A DNA stretch of 64,000 nt from Nautilus pompilius. Lineage: Eukaryota > Mollusca > Cephalopoda > Nautilida > Nautilidae. The position numbers and the translations under genes are program-made. The DNA lies in the NCBI GenBank assembly GCA_018389105.1, contig JACATO010000591.1, positions 482,501 to 546,500 of the forward strand, read 5' to 3'. Of the stretch, positions 26,601 through 41,600 are shown piece after piece (within the stretch, counting starts at the first letter, position 1; every line of letters starts with the position of its first letter). The notes beneath the pieces were generated by a model, which made no database searches, had not been told where the DNA came from, and saw only the letters and a program-made list of their open reading frames with translations.

Positions 26601-29600
26601 CAATCAAATAATTAGCTAGTTATTAAAGTGTTTATTATTATTATTATTATTATTTTTTTTTTTTTACAAGTTATGCTTTGTCATCTCCTTCGCCATTTTT
26701 TGGAGTCCATATTTGCCTTTTCATGCTTCCTTGATTCCTTTTGAATTGTCTTTGACATGTCATGCATGCACACCAGATTTCTCCAATCTGGCTTCCTAAA
26801 CAGCTAAGTAACACAATTGGCTTATTTTAAATTGTGCTAACGTTTATTACACATTTTTTGGAGAGAAAGTCAATGTGAAGTGTAAGTTGGATTGACTCCT
26901 TTCCCCGTTTTTCTTACCTTCGTTCCCATATAAGATGGTTTTGAGTATGAGACAAAGTCAGATCAACTACGGCAGTTAACCAAACTTACAACAAATCTTT
27001 CATAACAATGTCACACTGATTTGCTCTCAATGGTACTTTCAGGCTCATAAATACTGATGAACTTTGCCTGTGTATATCAGTGAACTACTCTGTGGGACAA
27101 GGTTCCAGATAAATCAGGTATTGATAGTTTTCCAACAAGTTTGTAATCATGGAGAAATATTTGAAACAAACTACAAACATTGTCGTCGGTTCTGGTATCA
27201 AAAGCCCAGTGTCTATTTTTAATCACTGAATGACAAGTGATCAGGTGATCCAGTGTCGTTTGCACCATGTTAAATTGCCTACTTTAAAAGGCCTTGTGTG
27301 TCAGTTTTACCTACCTTCAACATGTTTATTTTATTTTGAGATATTACAGCACACTCAAATTCAGAAATCAGACTCTCAATTCCATTTTGGGGTTAGTCGG
27401 ACATTACAGTCATAACAAAATTGAAATTGTGCTTCACAGTTAGTTTCTATTATTTTTCTCAACCTCTCTGTGAAAATCATTTTACCGAGATTACCTCGGT
27501 TTGAATTTTGCCTCCTTCAACTTTCATTTAACTTTCCCATTTCAATAAACCCCTTCAAGACTTATTAAGAGTCTACCTCAGTTTTCAGATATATATTTTG
27601 CAGTGTGTATTATATGCCCAGGAATATATGTTGGTTTGTCAATGGTATATCTTATCGACATTTTTAAATGATTAGATTTTATTATCTTTAATCAATCCTG
27701 GACATCTGTGTGTGTTGTATTTTTTTTTTTTTATCCAGCTACTGAAGAAGTTGACTTTCAGATAGTAGATGAAGTAACAAATGAGACATGTAGTGTAGAC
27801 ACTAACTGGGACAATAAGATGTTAATCGGGGTGAATAATTGTATAATAAAGACATGCATGCCCAATTTCAGACCCACTAACCTGCCATGCCTTGTTTGTT
27901 GATCTGTCTGTCATAGATTTTCTTTTCTAGTGTGTTGTCTGTAATGAGTCTGTAGATAAAGCAGCTTTTTTCCTGGCCATATCGATACACCCTGCATACA
28001 GCCTGGCAGTCATGACATGGATTCCATGAAGCATCCACAACAATCACTCTGTTAGCTCCTATCAGGTTAATACCCAGGCAGCCAGCTCTGGAACAGAGAG
28101 AGAGAGATACAAATAACAGACATCTCATCCCATAAATCAAACATAGCCACACTACACTTCAGTTTATGAAACAAGTTCCAATGTTGTGTTAAAGCAGAAA
28201 AACCACAAACTAGAGCATGCAGGTGACTTCTTGGAATTAAAATCCCAACAATGAACTGGTCGTAGATTTTGACCATGTCCTGTTGGTCTCTGGGTTCTCT
28301 CTGCTCATACTCTATTTTAACCGCCAGTCTCCTTTATATAAAAAAAACCTGCAGTAGTCAAAACCATACTTTATTTTTATCAACTATAATCCCCTTAGAT
28401 ATCTGTCTTGCTGCCTGTTGCCCATATGTGCAGCACAGTGTGAATTTTTACATTCAAATCAGAAACAACAGACTGAAGAATATTCGCAAAGAAACTGAAA
28501 TGTAGATTCTGTACAGTTTATGATGCATCCAGTGAAACCGATAGACTCTGACAAATATAAAACAGAATGATCCTGCAGCACTAATTCATAACACATTTCT
28601 CAAGTTTTTCTATTGATGATAATAAATAGTAACTTCACTTGCCTCAAATTTTTTGCTTTGTCTTTAAATCAATGGCATTTTCTGTGTTAATATCACTATA
28701 TACATATATATATATATATTTATTACACACATATGCTTGACATAGATAAATAGACACATCCTAAGATTCAAATAGGCCATCCCAGTCATGTGATAAGCAT
28801 GTCATTGCAAGCTTTGAGAAAGGGATACAGGCCAGTGAAAGCCTCAATCTGCAGACAGCCACGCCTCAAGCAGAAAGTTGAGAGAAACCGATTGACTTTC
28901 AAAGGCACATAGTTGGACAATTGGATTGGTAAAAGCCAGCGGAACACCTCGAAAGCACTGGATATTCCGCCATCAAAGGTTAATGGGTTGGCTTTCTGGT
29001 TCAAGAGCAGTCATTCGTGTGTGTCCTGGATGCCTAGAGCCAACAAAATAAAAAACTTCATGCAGTGAAAAGAAGTGTGGAAATCAAACCCTCAGCTACA
29101 GATGTGGCAGATGCACAGGTATTAATGAAAGCCAGGTCTCCACAGCTTGTGGGGTGGAACGAGAGGTTGGCAAGGTGGCATCGAATGCAATGAGCACCAG
29201 AAGATGATAGCTATGCTCTCTTTCACCTTTCGGAAAGCTGGAATTTTTTTCTGTTGAGTCCAGGTTTCCACAGAGTGGCCATGCACGGATATGGTGCTAT
29301 CCATCACAGGCATTACCACTGAAGTTTCTGCAGACCACGATAAAATAATATGCTAGTCTTGTCTGTCGTGCTGTGGGGTGCAATATTTGGGTCACTAGAC
29401 AGTCCCCACTGGTGGTCTGCGAAGGAACTGTAACTTCTGCCCAATGCATCAACAGTCTCTGAGAGAGACTTCTGCCCGTCCAGGCCACTGGTCCAAAGAG
29501 GAAATCCTTAGGGAACACAGTTCCCTTCCCAACCCCCTACCCTCCAACACTGAACAATACAAAAATAGAAAAATGATTAAGGCATCACAACCTTGCAATG

Positions 29601-32600
29601 GCCTGGCCAATTGACAGACATGAACCAAAATGAGCAACTGTGGGCACAGAAAGCATCCCTGTAAACCCACTTCCCAAGACTCAGTTACAGATTCTGCCAA
29701 ACAATAGGTAGCGATCATGTGGACCAGGATGGCTCATCTCATCCACAGAATCTGTTAGTGTGCTGCTGCCACGCATAAGGCAAAAGTGCTACATCACAAA
29801 ATGTTAATCCCCATTCATATTTTGCCAGTGCTATGTATGGTTCAGAGATTAAATAGTTATTGTTTCAAGCCTGGATGTCTATTTACTTAGGTCAAGTCTC
29901 TGTGTACCATTTCCATCATGCTGTGATTTTGAAGACTATGAAGCCTAACCTCAGCCAGGTGTCACCCATCTCAATAGATTCTGGTTAGCAATATTTAGAC
30001 ATGTTACTACCAGCCAAAATAAGTCGATACTTTTTTCTGCAAGGGCCTGACCATCGACTTGCACTCCACTCCGACTTATATATGGATGAAATCATGATGC
30101 CAGGAACATGGGACCCTTAAGTATCATTGGGAAATTTAAGTATGGTTGTATGTGCATGTGTGTGGGTGCATGCTGACTCAGATTCAGTTACCTGCCTTTT
30201 ATTTAGTCTTTAGGTGGGGGCACAGATATCATTGTGTTAAGAGAGCTTCAATTCATCAAAGTTGAGAATAAATATCAACTCTTACTTGAAAATGCCTGCT
30301 ATAAAGGAAAAAAAAAAGCATATACCACAGCTTTTAAACTGGAAGTAGTGAATTTTGCTGAAAACAATGGTGGAAATATGGCAGCAGAACAGCAGTATGG
30401 TGTAAGTGAGAAATGTGTTCGTAGTTGGCAAAAAGCGAAGGATTCATTACGATGGACTGGAAAAGGGAAAAAAAGCAAACTATGGATGCAAAGCAAGATG
30501 GACCAATGTCAAAGATAAGCTTGAAGACTGTTTAGACACAACATGCTGCATGCCATGGACTAAATACAATCCAATTACGAATGAAAGCCCAACAAATCGC
30601 TGAAATATAGACAGTTGTACAATATGTCCTGGAATGGGTCACCTACTGTTATTTTGGAATCTCTACACAGTTGTCTACCATGTTTATTATTTGATTACGG
30701 AAGGGTTTTTTTTAAATAGTATATTAAAAGGTGAGAAACCTCTTTTTCTTTTGTAGATTTTGTGTGTTCTTTTCCTTGAAAATATTAATTTTTATGTTTA
30801 ACTTCATAAATTTGTCCTATAGAAATTTTAATTTGTAAAGAGTTGAGTTACAATAACTGACTGATTTCAAGACAAACATGTTTGGAAAATCGGTCAAACA
30901 TATGCTATTTTAAAAACATCACAGTTTAAAAACTACTCAAAATATAAGATTAATTTTTTTAGGTTTTTACTCCAAATACATGTAATGTTATTATGTCCAA
31001 TTTTCATGCACATATGTATAGAGGGTAAGAAGTCATGGGGTTGGAAATTCAAAATATGCCTCATTTAGACTCATTCTAGGATGACAGACCCTACACAAAA
31101 ATTCCATCTTTCCTTAAGTCATCATCAACACCTGTTACAGCTTCTTCATGCCATATGGCGTTTTACAATTTCCCTTCTCTCACCTCTACCGTGTGGTTTG
31201 TGTATCAACATCTGCATGGTAAAGTTTTTGGAGCCTAGATTTCTGTTGACCTGGAAGGCCCATGTTGTCTTCGGTCTACTCTGAAGATGATTTGTAAACA
31301 AAGACAGTTTTTGTATCACTACACAAACGCTCAAATAACAGTCTAAATGGTTATACCACTATACTCGCTAATTTCTAAGAACTATTCTTAAGGGTTTACA
31401 TAATTTGTAACACTGTATACGTGATTCAACTTTTTGTTTCATACGCATCTTTCGCTTAGATGTTATCCACCACCGCTGTCTTATAACCCTGACAAAGATG
31501 TTATACTGTTATTACTGTACAACAGTATGATCTTACTATCGACTTATATGTGGATGAAGGTTTGGTAAACAGGAAAATTGACCTATTCCACTTACACTTC
31601 ACATCGACTTATAATCAGAAAAAGATATGTACATTTCTTAAAAAAAAAAAAAAAACAGACCTGACAATGTCTGATCTCTTTACCTTGTAGATAGAAGGAA
31701 CAACCAGACTTTGGTGTTATCTGTAGCATTGAATTGAGAAATTAATCCTGCTCTGTCTATACCAGATGTGCTTCCATCCAACCCTGTAATCAAATATACA
31801 TGCAACTAAAATAATTGAAAAGCTTCATGTTGTTTTTTCAATGTGTACTCTCCAAAAAATTCCATCTCTCTTAAACCTTAAATTTATTTGAAAATTAGAA
31901 AAAAATAATAATTTAGAAATAATTTCACAAATAATTATGAAATTATTAATTATCTATTCTATATTGGAAATTAATCAGTTTGATTTAGACATGACACTCA
32001 AGATTTAAAACCTATTTATATTTAAAGAGGATACTCTCACTTTTGGTCTTGGCAAAAATATAAAGTTAATTGATTAATTAAAATTAGTATTTATCATTTT
32101 TATATTCAAACTTTTCTGATAGCACCAATATTGTTTATCTTGATGGTGACATTAAAAGTGACATTCAGAAAAAAATTTTTAGAAATATTTTCCAATTTGT
32201 TCAGTAAAATAGGACAACTAACGCATTGGGAGTAAGTAATTGAGACAAATAATTTTAAAAAAAATACTTTAAAAAAGCATTACTGGCTGCCCCAAAATTG
32301 ATAATGTAGAAATGCTTATAAACCTTAAGTTACTGAAGCCATTCATACTGGTTTCTCTGTGCTTCATCTTCTGAAGAGAACACTTAACACAGTTTGTAAA
32401 CAATAAAGGTGGTCAATCTTTAGTTCCGTCACTTTAAGGCTCTCAATAAGTAAACAGAAATAAGCTAAAAGTTAACAATCTGAAATCAGTATTTTTTTGT
32501 AAATGTTGGGAGTATACTGAAGCTAATTTTGGTAGGGAATAGAAAACTGTGGTCGTTCCACTAAGCAGATATTTTCTTCTTCTTCTTCTTTTTTATTATT

Positions 32601-35600
32601 ATTAGATTTTTACTCACACATTTATTTAACTTTCTTTCCTCAAGGGAATCCCTAAACCACATTTCTAATAAACCACCTAAAATTTTTGTCCCAAATGTAA
32701 CAAATAATCAAACTAAAACAAAAGGAAATTGAGCTGCATGTCGAGGATAAACTACAACGGGAGTTAATGACCAATCAGAACAAAACTTATCCCCACCAAC
32801 CATTTTTGCCAAATTTGCATTAGAAATTGAAAGGATCTTGCAATCGTTTCTTTACATTATAAGTTAAACGTGTCTTTTCTTTTCTTCTCCAAAATTTGCC
32901 TTCACACAACGTGGTTTTCCATCTCCTAGAATTCTGTCTGACACAATGGCAGATAAAAAGCTAGCAGATGGCTAGCAATGCATTCACCGGATAAAGAAAG
33001 CGTTGGAATGCAAAAGGGGCATCAACAGTGTAACATTGTGAGACACTAGTTTGACTACTTTGTTGTTTTATAAATTACATCATCTTCAAAATATAAAATC
33101 AAGATGTAATGAAAAGGTATTTTCGTCTCCGAACTTTGTGAAGTGTCCACTACAAATAAATACCAAAAAGCCATCTCACTTACTGAAATAGTTCTTGTTT
33201 TTGCACCATTTTTCATCTACATCTGGTAATGGAACATTCCATCTGGCCAAAAACTCTTCAATTATATTTAAAGTGTATAAACTCTGACTGGAAAAAAAAA
33301 GAGAGTCAATTTTAACTTTTACGAAAATGAACAAAAAGTAAAACAATGCTGGGATCAGTAGGAATTGTAGATTATTAGAACACCTAAGGTAATTAAGTTA
33401 GAATTCTGGACAAGTATGAGCTAGGTGGAGCGAAGATTCCCATCCTCAGAGTAATTACTACAAGATGAGAATTTTAACAGATGTGTCCACGATGCTTCTC
33501 AAAGCTGCCTTCTAACTTCATTTATTATCTGCAAACAAACAATTTATACTCATGGTTTCTCTCTTTTGCTTCCCTCTTCCTTTTACAACCTCCCATCCAA
33601 TAGATTTGTTCTTTTTTGTTGTTGCTTGAACCTAGCAGCTGCCACTTTGTTTCTGGTTGTTCCTCATCCTCCAAGACTCACAGCCAGCACACAAAAAAAG
33701 GATTTTCATTTACAGGTGACAAAATAGAATCAGCAGATGCACCATGAACCGATTAATTAAGCAGCTTCGTTATCCTCCCCATTTCAACAATATGTTCTTT
33801 TCCAAAAATTTGTGCGCGGTCCATCTTCTTTTTTTTTTAAATCTCTCATAAAATCCCACACTTCTGTATTCAAAGCCAGTGTAGGAGAGGCGATGTGTCC
33901 TAACTAAATGAGTAGAGAGAGAGAGAAACGCAGAGTGACCGGAGGTATTTGAAAATCAGCGCTGATAAAGCTGTGTGAAGACCACGACAAAGGGGAAGAA
34001 CCTGGAAACACCACACACAGAGCGTTAACTCGCTTCACTGTTCACAGGAGGATCAGAAATGCAGGGAAAGGAGCTTGATGAGTGGCTTTATGCCAGGGTT
34101 ATTGTTAGGTAAGGTAACTAGACTCCTGCAGAAGGTATTCTGGTCCTGGCCGAACAATGTTTAGACCGAGATTGTGGCATCCTTCACATTCCAGTCAGAC
34201 TATGGTTACCCTCACAACCCGCCCGACCCAAGCACACCTTTTTACTGAACTGGTCTGACCTGCACTAAATCAGGGCTGGTGAAAACAACCAGAAATTAAC
34301 CAAGTGCATGGATAGACTTTCCACAGTCCAAATAACGGCTTGAGATGGGCAGATTCTTGAGTCCCTCCATAATAAGTTGCAAGGTGCTGGAGTCTGTCTG
34401 TTTTTAGTTTAAAGGAACTGGAAGTGACTGTGTGTGTTAACTTATATTTTAATAGTGTTAGTATAATTATTTGGTATAGTGTAGACAGTTCGTGTTTAAT
34501 TCACTTCAGCTTATTTAATTGTGTAAACTGAATAAAAATGTAGAAACAAATAACAAGGTATTTCTGACTGCTTACCTGAAGACAAGAATTTTATCGCCAC
34601 ACTGAATAGACTGCTCTATTAAGTTAAAAAGTAAAACTAGTTTTCCCCCATTTTCCAAAGTTCCAGGAACATAGTTCTCCAATATTTTTTCAACCTAAAA
34701 TGAAAGAATTCAGCATAAGAAAACATAAACATGGACTGGGTCAGAGATACATACATAACAAAGGCTAAACAGCGCATAAAATAGAAGAATTTTTAATGAT
34801 AAAATACTGAACTTATACAAATAACATCTTACATAATTTCCTACCTTTATGCATCAGCCTGGAGTAAAAATTTTTAAAATGTCAGGTCTGCGATTATCAG
34901 AGCTCAGTCATTTTTATAGCTCCTGAGCCTTAAAAATTAATCAGTAACATTAAAATTCTCTGTTTACCAGCACATGGCAGATTTTATAGCAAAAATGTCT
35001 TTTAAAATCAATCTATAGTTTTGTACGCACATACATAAAGGGAAATGGGCCTAAGAACAGTATAAAACTTACCCAATCATATGATATGACTGTGTCTGAT
35101 TTCTTATCAGAGAATGGACATAAACCTTCTGTCTGGGTGTGATTTGAATTCTGATTCTGACTTTGGTTAGTTTGGACTTTACTCACTGATGGTACTCTAC
35201 GTTTGGCTCCAGATGACACACTATTCACCTTGCCATCTGGCTCCAAGTCAAGGTCATTGTCTTCAGACAGATTCTTCTTTTGTACCATAATCTTGTGGAT
35301 TACATCAGGATGGTTCCATATCTTTAAAAGAAAAAAAAACAGAAAAGTTTCAATTTACAAAAGTATAGGCAAATTATTAATGATAAAAAGGGAAAAAATT
35401 ATTTTCTTTTAGATTTTTGATGACAAAGTTTTTTTCAAACAGACATCCCCTCGAGAAACCATAGATCTATTTCTTGGACTGTACTTTAAGCAGGAATGAA
35501 CCCTGTGAAAAGGAAGAGAAAGGTGGTCAGATCCTTCATCATCAAATGGCTTAACACACTTGTACTAGAGCACCACCAACCCTCAAAACTACAAGAGGAA

Positions 35601-38600
35601 AGTGTGTGTGTGCAAAGTGGAAGATATATGAAGAAAGTTCTTGATAAGCGAAAATACAACTGGGAAAAATCTCAAAAGGCAGGAGGGCTAGGAAACGCTG
35701 TAAGAGTATAGTTCCGCAAACAAGGAACCTTGAATGCTTAGTTGACTTAACAAATCTCGCTTAAGACGACAATCTCAGTAAGGACCACTGCCAGATCCAC
35801 CACTATCACTTACCAAAAGCAGTTTGTGAAAGAAAAAAAAAAGCTGCATTAGTGAGCAGGGACCGAAAAAGTCAGAAAACAACATACATACGTGGCACTT
35901 CAGCCAGGCTGGAAAAATCATCAACAGCGGACCACGCATGGTTACACGTAATAGCATGTCAAATATCAGGTCGCTTTATATATTATGTTAATTTGGGGTT
36001 CATTATTCTCAAGCTTGTGAAGGTGTATGTAGATAAATTATATACCGTTTTGTAGCCTGTGCTTTGGCGTACGCTATGTAAAACCTACCTTTTTAAAAAT
36101 CATAAAATGGATATTCGTTTCAGGGTTCTGAGTGAAGTGTGGATAGAAAAGATTTTCATGTGATTTTGCATTACAAGTTCAAACCAGGCCACAAAGCGAG
36201 CATGGGGCGAGGACACAGCAAATGAGCGCACAGTACAACGATGGTCTGTAAAGTTTTGATCAGGAGATGAGAGCCTGAAAAATAAGGAATGTAACGGACG
36301 TCCTTCCAGCTGTGATGATGACCTAAAAGCCTCGGTTGAAACCGATCCAAGAAAAACAGTACAAAAAATTGCTGGAAAGCTTGACGTAAGAACTGCAACT
36401 GTTTTCCATCATCTTGACGCATTCATCCAGGAGAAAGAGCTTGACAGGTGGGTGCCTCACAAATTGAATGACCAACAACAAAATCGATGATTGGAGATCT
36501 GCTCTTCACTTGTCATAAGAAACAAAAACGATCCATTTCTTGACCAAATCATTACGTGTGATGAAAAATGGATCCTTTATGACAATCACAAACAATCAGC
36601 ACAGTGGCTCGACAGAGACAAGACATCTAACCACATTCCAAAACCCAGCCTCCACCCTAAGAAGGTCATTGTCACTGTCTGGTGGACTGAAAATGGTGTC
36701 ATCCATTATAACTTCTAGCAACCTGGAAAAACCATCTCAGCTGAAAGGCACTGTCATGAATTAAACGTTGTTCATCAGAAACTCTCTAAACAACAGCTGG
36801 CATTGGTAAATCGAAGAGGTCCAATCCTGCTCCACGACAATGCTCATCATCAGGTTGCAAAAGTGAATCTTCAGAAATTGACCACATTGGGTAAGAAGTT
36901 CTCCATCTCGCACCTATTCACCAGACCTTTCTCCCACAGACCACCATCTTTTCAAACACCTCGACAGCTTCATCTGTATGAAATCCTTCTCCAACCAAGC
37001 AGCAACTGAAACTGCCTTCCAACAGTTTATCGACTCCAGAAATCCAGATTTTTTTCATGTGCGTGTAACTCGCTGAAGGAACTTCCTTTGATTAATGGAC
37101 TACACATTCAGCGACGAAATGAAGTCTCATTGTTGTGGTAAAAAAAACCGACAAAACTTCTGTAACCTAATGGATACCGAACAACAAGACTAAAGGAGGA
37201 AACTGAAAGAAGCAATTCATACCTACTGTGAGAGGCAAGCACAGCATATAAAACCAATAATATTTTTTCATCAGCTTACCTGGCCAGTCCTGATGATAAC
37301 AGAAAAACCACCAAAATATACATATATAATATTTCTAATACTACAAGGAAATCTGAATAAATATCATGCCTACTTTTTAAGAGACCAGTAACATAAAGTG
37401 CCATGTATTATACACTATTGTATATAATACACCCCAATTTTGATCTGTAAAAACCCCAAAAACGTATAATTCCCATTATAATAGGCAGGTATATTTAGCT
37501 CATATTTCAGGCGCCATCAGATTGGGCCATCCTGAAGGATAACAGGTGTTATACAACAGACAAATGGCCATATTCAACTTAAAATCAACTGAGAAATTAC
37601 GCCATCTTTCCTTTAGTGGGGCCATCCAGAATAAACTAAATGTGGAGATATTTTATGGGACATATGTAATAGTTTCACAAAAATCAAAAATTCACTCACT
37701 CAGCTGCAGTAGTGATGTGGTAAACCGAGTCACTGGAATACACAAATCAGGTTTTCATGAATACCTCGTATATTATGCGATGGCGTTCAAGGGTCTTTGC
37801 GAAAAAATTTAATTTCAATTACTATGCCATCCTCGTTTATTTCACCACCTCACCTACTACACCTTGGTGTAGTGACTGAAATATTACAGTAGCAGGTATA
37901 TAATCTCTGCACAGGGATAATCTTCATTCAGTCCCTGTTTCTACATATTGTTACACACAACCATGCCGCAAACACAATGTATGAGCTACACTGGCACAGA
38001 TAAACTCCAAACGATCAGCTATGCAGTTGGCCATGGCAACAGAGCTGCCAGAGTGAACAAGGGCAACATCAGGTCCTGGTGATGTTCTCAGTAGAAGATT
38101 GAAACCATGTTGTATTCAAAACATGCTGATGCCAGGGTGCAGCTTATCCCAAGCTTGAGGAAGTACTTTTCTTCATCACTGAAAGGCACATGCAGGGTGA
38201 GGGGGGTTTTCACCACAGAGATAAGCATGCATGCACCTTCTGTCTACAAAACTGAGTCTCTGCCTGACTTTAAGGTATCGCAGAAATGGTGCGCATGCTT
38301 CATGGCCCGCAAACAACTGAGCATATGCCAGTAGACCACCATCGCCCAGAAGCTGCCTGATGATTACGAAGATCAGCTGTTGAGGTACCAACAGTTCATC
38401 ATCAAAATGAGAAAACAACATGACTACCCCCTGAATCACATAGGGAATTCCGACCAGATGCCCATGACGATTGACCATTCCTACAACAGCACATTGGCCC
38501 CCATCAGGTCGAAGACCATCACCATGAAGACAACTGGCCATGAGAAGACCCGCTTCACAGTCATGCTGGGGCGTATGGCTGTCGGAAGTAAACTCAGGTG

Positions 38601-41600
38601 CTGCCTGTCCAATGCCATGGACGGAACCGAAGATGACATTTTGTGGTCTGAGCCGAGGGATGAGGCAGTAGAAGCAACAGATAGTGACGACAACAATATC
38701 TACTATAACACAACTGCTACCATGACTGATGAACAGTTCTTGCAGTGGAGGGAAGACGACAGCAGGGATGAGTTTGATGGGTTTTAATCTAGACATACAT
38801 CATATCAATGCATGCCACTTATCCTGTATTATATTTATCAATTTCATCAAATTTCAATAAAATTGTGAAAAAAATATTACTTCCATTTTTGTTTTTGTGG
38901 TCAAATTTTACCCAGTTTCAGTATGAACTCCTCGTTCTGTTTCTACCCATTCCATTGCCAATATCAGTGATACTCAACCCAATGACATTCAATAGTCATA
39001 TTCCCCCAAAATAAGACAAATCTTTTATCAATATTCGGTCAAATTGCCACATGGGATTTTCTAATGCAAACGTATGAACTATTGCTCGCTCATCTGTCAC
39101 TGGTGATGGCCCCAGCAGTCTGGGAACGAAATCTGTGACATCTGATATCTTGTATAATATGCACCCAATTTTTAAACGGTAAATTTTCTTTTAAAAAAAA
39201 AGTGTCTAAAACGACATTTTACAGTATTCAAAATCCTAATGAAGACTGCCACAATTTTTTTATTGCCATCATATAGATGGCGCTTCACACTTTTTTAAAT
39301 GACGTGTGGCACACACAGATCTGTTTACTAGAAATTTCCAAACAATTTGCCGTAATTTATAAACAAAGGCCCTTTCTTAGATGATGCAGTGACATAATCA
39401 CAGGAAAACCTTTTATTGCATGACTAGTAAGTTTGGATGTGGAAAATTACTTTGGAAAAAGAAAATGACAGCTTTTGTAGTTGTTGTTGGACTATGCCAA
39501 AATCAGAAATTAGCCAAAAGAATTTGTTGTGTGTGTTTGTGCCACTGATGAGTGCTGGCCTCTCCTCACAGACCAACGTTCCATCCTAAGTTACTTTTAA
39601 AAGTGCAGCAACCTTGTAGATATTATTTGTAGTAGTTTTTGTGTGGGAATCATTGCTGGGAATTCTTTGTTTGCAGTAACACTGATAATTGAATTTCCAT
39701 AAACAAGGCACATGATCAGTGTATGTTCCAGAGATGATACAATTATCATCATGACTAGCACAATTCTGACTAAACCTGTAAAAACAAAAAAAAAATAAAA
39801 TTAAAGTCTGTCTGCTTGAAGTATCTGGCTAATTAGTGAAGATCTCACATATGCAAAATAGGTAAAATAAGGAGTTCCTTTTTAACTGACCTCATGTAGT
39901 GACAGAGTTGTCTGTGGTTTAGAAATATAACCTGTCACTCAAAAGATATTGCTATACCCTTTTTTTCTCCCTTTTCTGGAAAAGGAGACAAATTGTATGA
40001 CAAAATTATGACTGTAGAAGATTCCTATGAACCAAAGTCACCAAATTTAAATTTTAAATTTAATATGAAGTAGCTTAATATGATATATCTTCTCCAGAAA
40101 GCATCCATGATTCCTTAGAAATGAAGTTCTATAAAATAATGAAAATAAAAATTAGTACTACAAAAAAAGAAGAACTGACCTTACAACACATAGAAAAAGC
40201 TTTCAGCGGGTTGTTGTTAGCCCAGCCTGCCATCTCACAGTCGTTAATGCAATCCATGAATTTTTTGTACAAACATCTCTGTATTGGGGACATTCTAATC
40301 TGAAATACCACCTCTTGTTTAGGAGGAAGAGTTGACTGTAATATAGCATGACCTCTCCTGAAATTACAGAGATTCAAAAACTTTACAGATATTTCAATTA
40401 GAAACATTGCAAAAAGAATGATCTTGAGAATACATATATATTCTGTTTACAACTCAAAACAATATATTAAAAACGATTTTATGTCTATAATTATTATACA
40501 GTACAAACCTATCCTGGTTTGTACATGTAAAGCAACATATTTAAATACTATAAGATTATATATATGCATATTTTTTAAATAGAAATCTATGCACAAATAT
40601 ATGCATCAACCATATCACACAGTAGGGAAGTAAATAAAACAACTAAGATAATTGTAGACTTCCGCTACAGTCAATTTTTATGGTGTTCAATAAGTTAGAT
40701 TTTAAAAGAAAAAAATTATATGAATTAAAAATGAATGTAATTTGATATTGTATTGTAAGTGTGAGATGGATCTCAATGAACAAGCTTAGTAATGTATAAG
40801 CATCATCTTGTTTCGGCCAACAAAATATTTTTGCATTGAAAAGCGTAAACAAATAACACAAAATAAAGCGAACAACTTTCCCTTCAGTGCATTTCATGTG
40901 GAGAACGTACACCGGACGTCTGTGAACGGGCTGACTACTGGAGAAAGTGGTCAAGGGGGCCTACGACACCACCCTGTGGTCACAAACATCCTAAAGCCGG
41001 ATCGCCTGTGACACACCCACAAATAACCCCTGCGTACCTTCATCACCAGAGCCTCTTTCCCAAGTGAACACAATAGGAGAATCAGTATAAGAGAGAAAAT
41101 TAAATTCAACAACAGTCAGGACCCCCTACTCTCACTGACAATCTTCTGAAGGTACCATCTGCACAGGCGGGGCTGACAGCTATGAAGCACCGAAAGTTGC
41201 AGCAACTTCCACCCATCAGCCAACATTTTGCAAATGAACAGTTTTATTTTTCATGGTCACGTAATGTGTCAGCAAACCATCACCGCGAATTTCACTGCAC
41301 AATTGCTGTCAGCCACACCGCACCTACATTTCCATACCAATAAATTCACATGCATGACGTTACATGATAGCTGTTTCGTTTGTTTTATTAGATTTTAGAC
41401 CCATCTGATAACTTGCAATAATTTACATAAAATGTAACCCACCTCCAACACACACGAGTTGCTTGATACTATTAGAAGAAATAAAATCGTATTAACTCTT
41501 TACAAACCCAAAAACACCAACAACTAATTCCAGCCTATTCAGAATAATGTCATTAAAGGGGCTATTCAGCTAAAAGGATAAAATTTTTTTCTTTGTTTAC

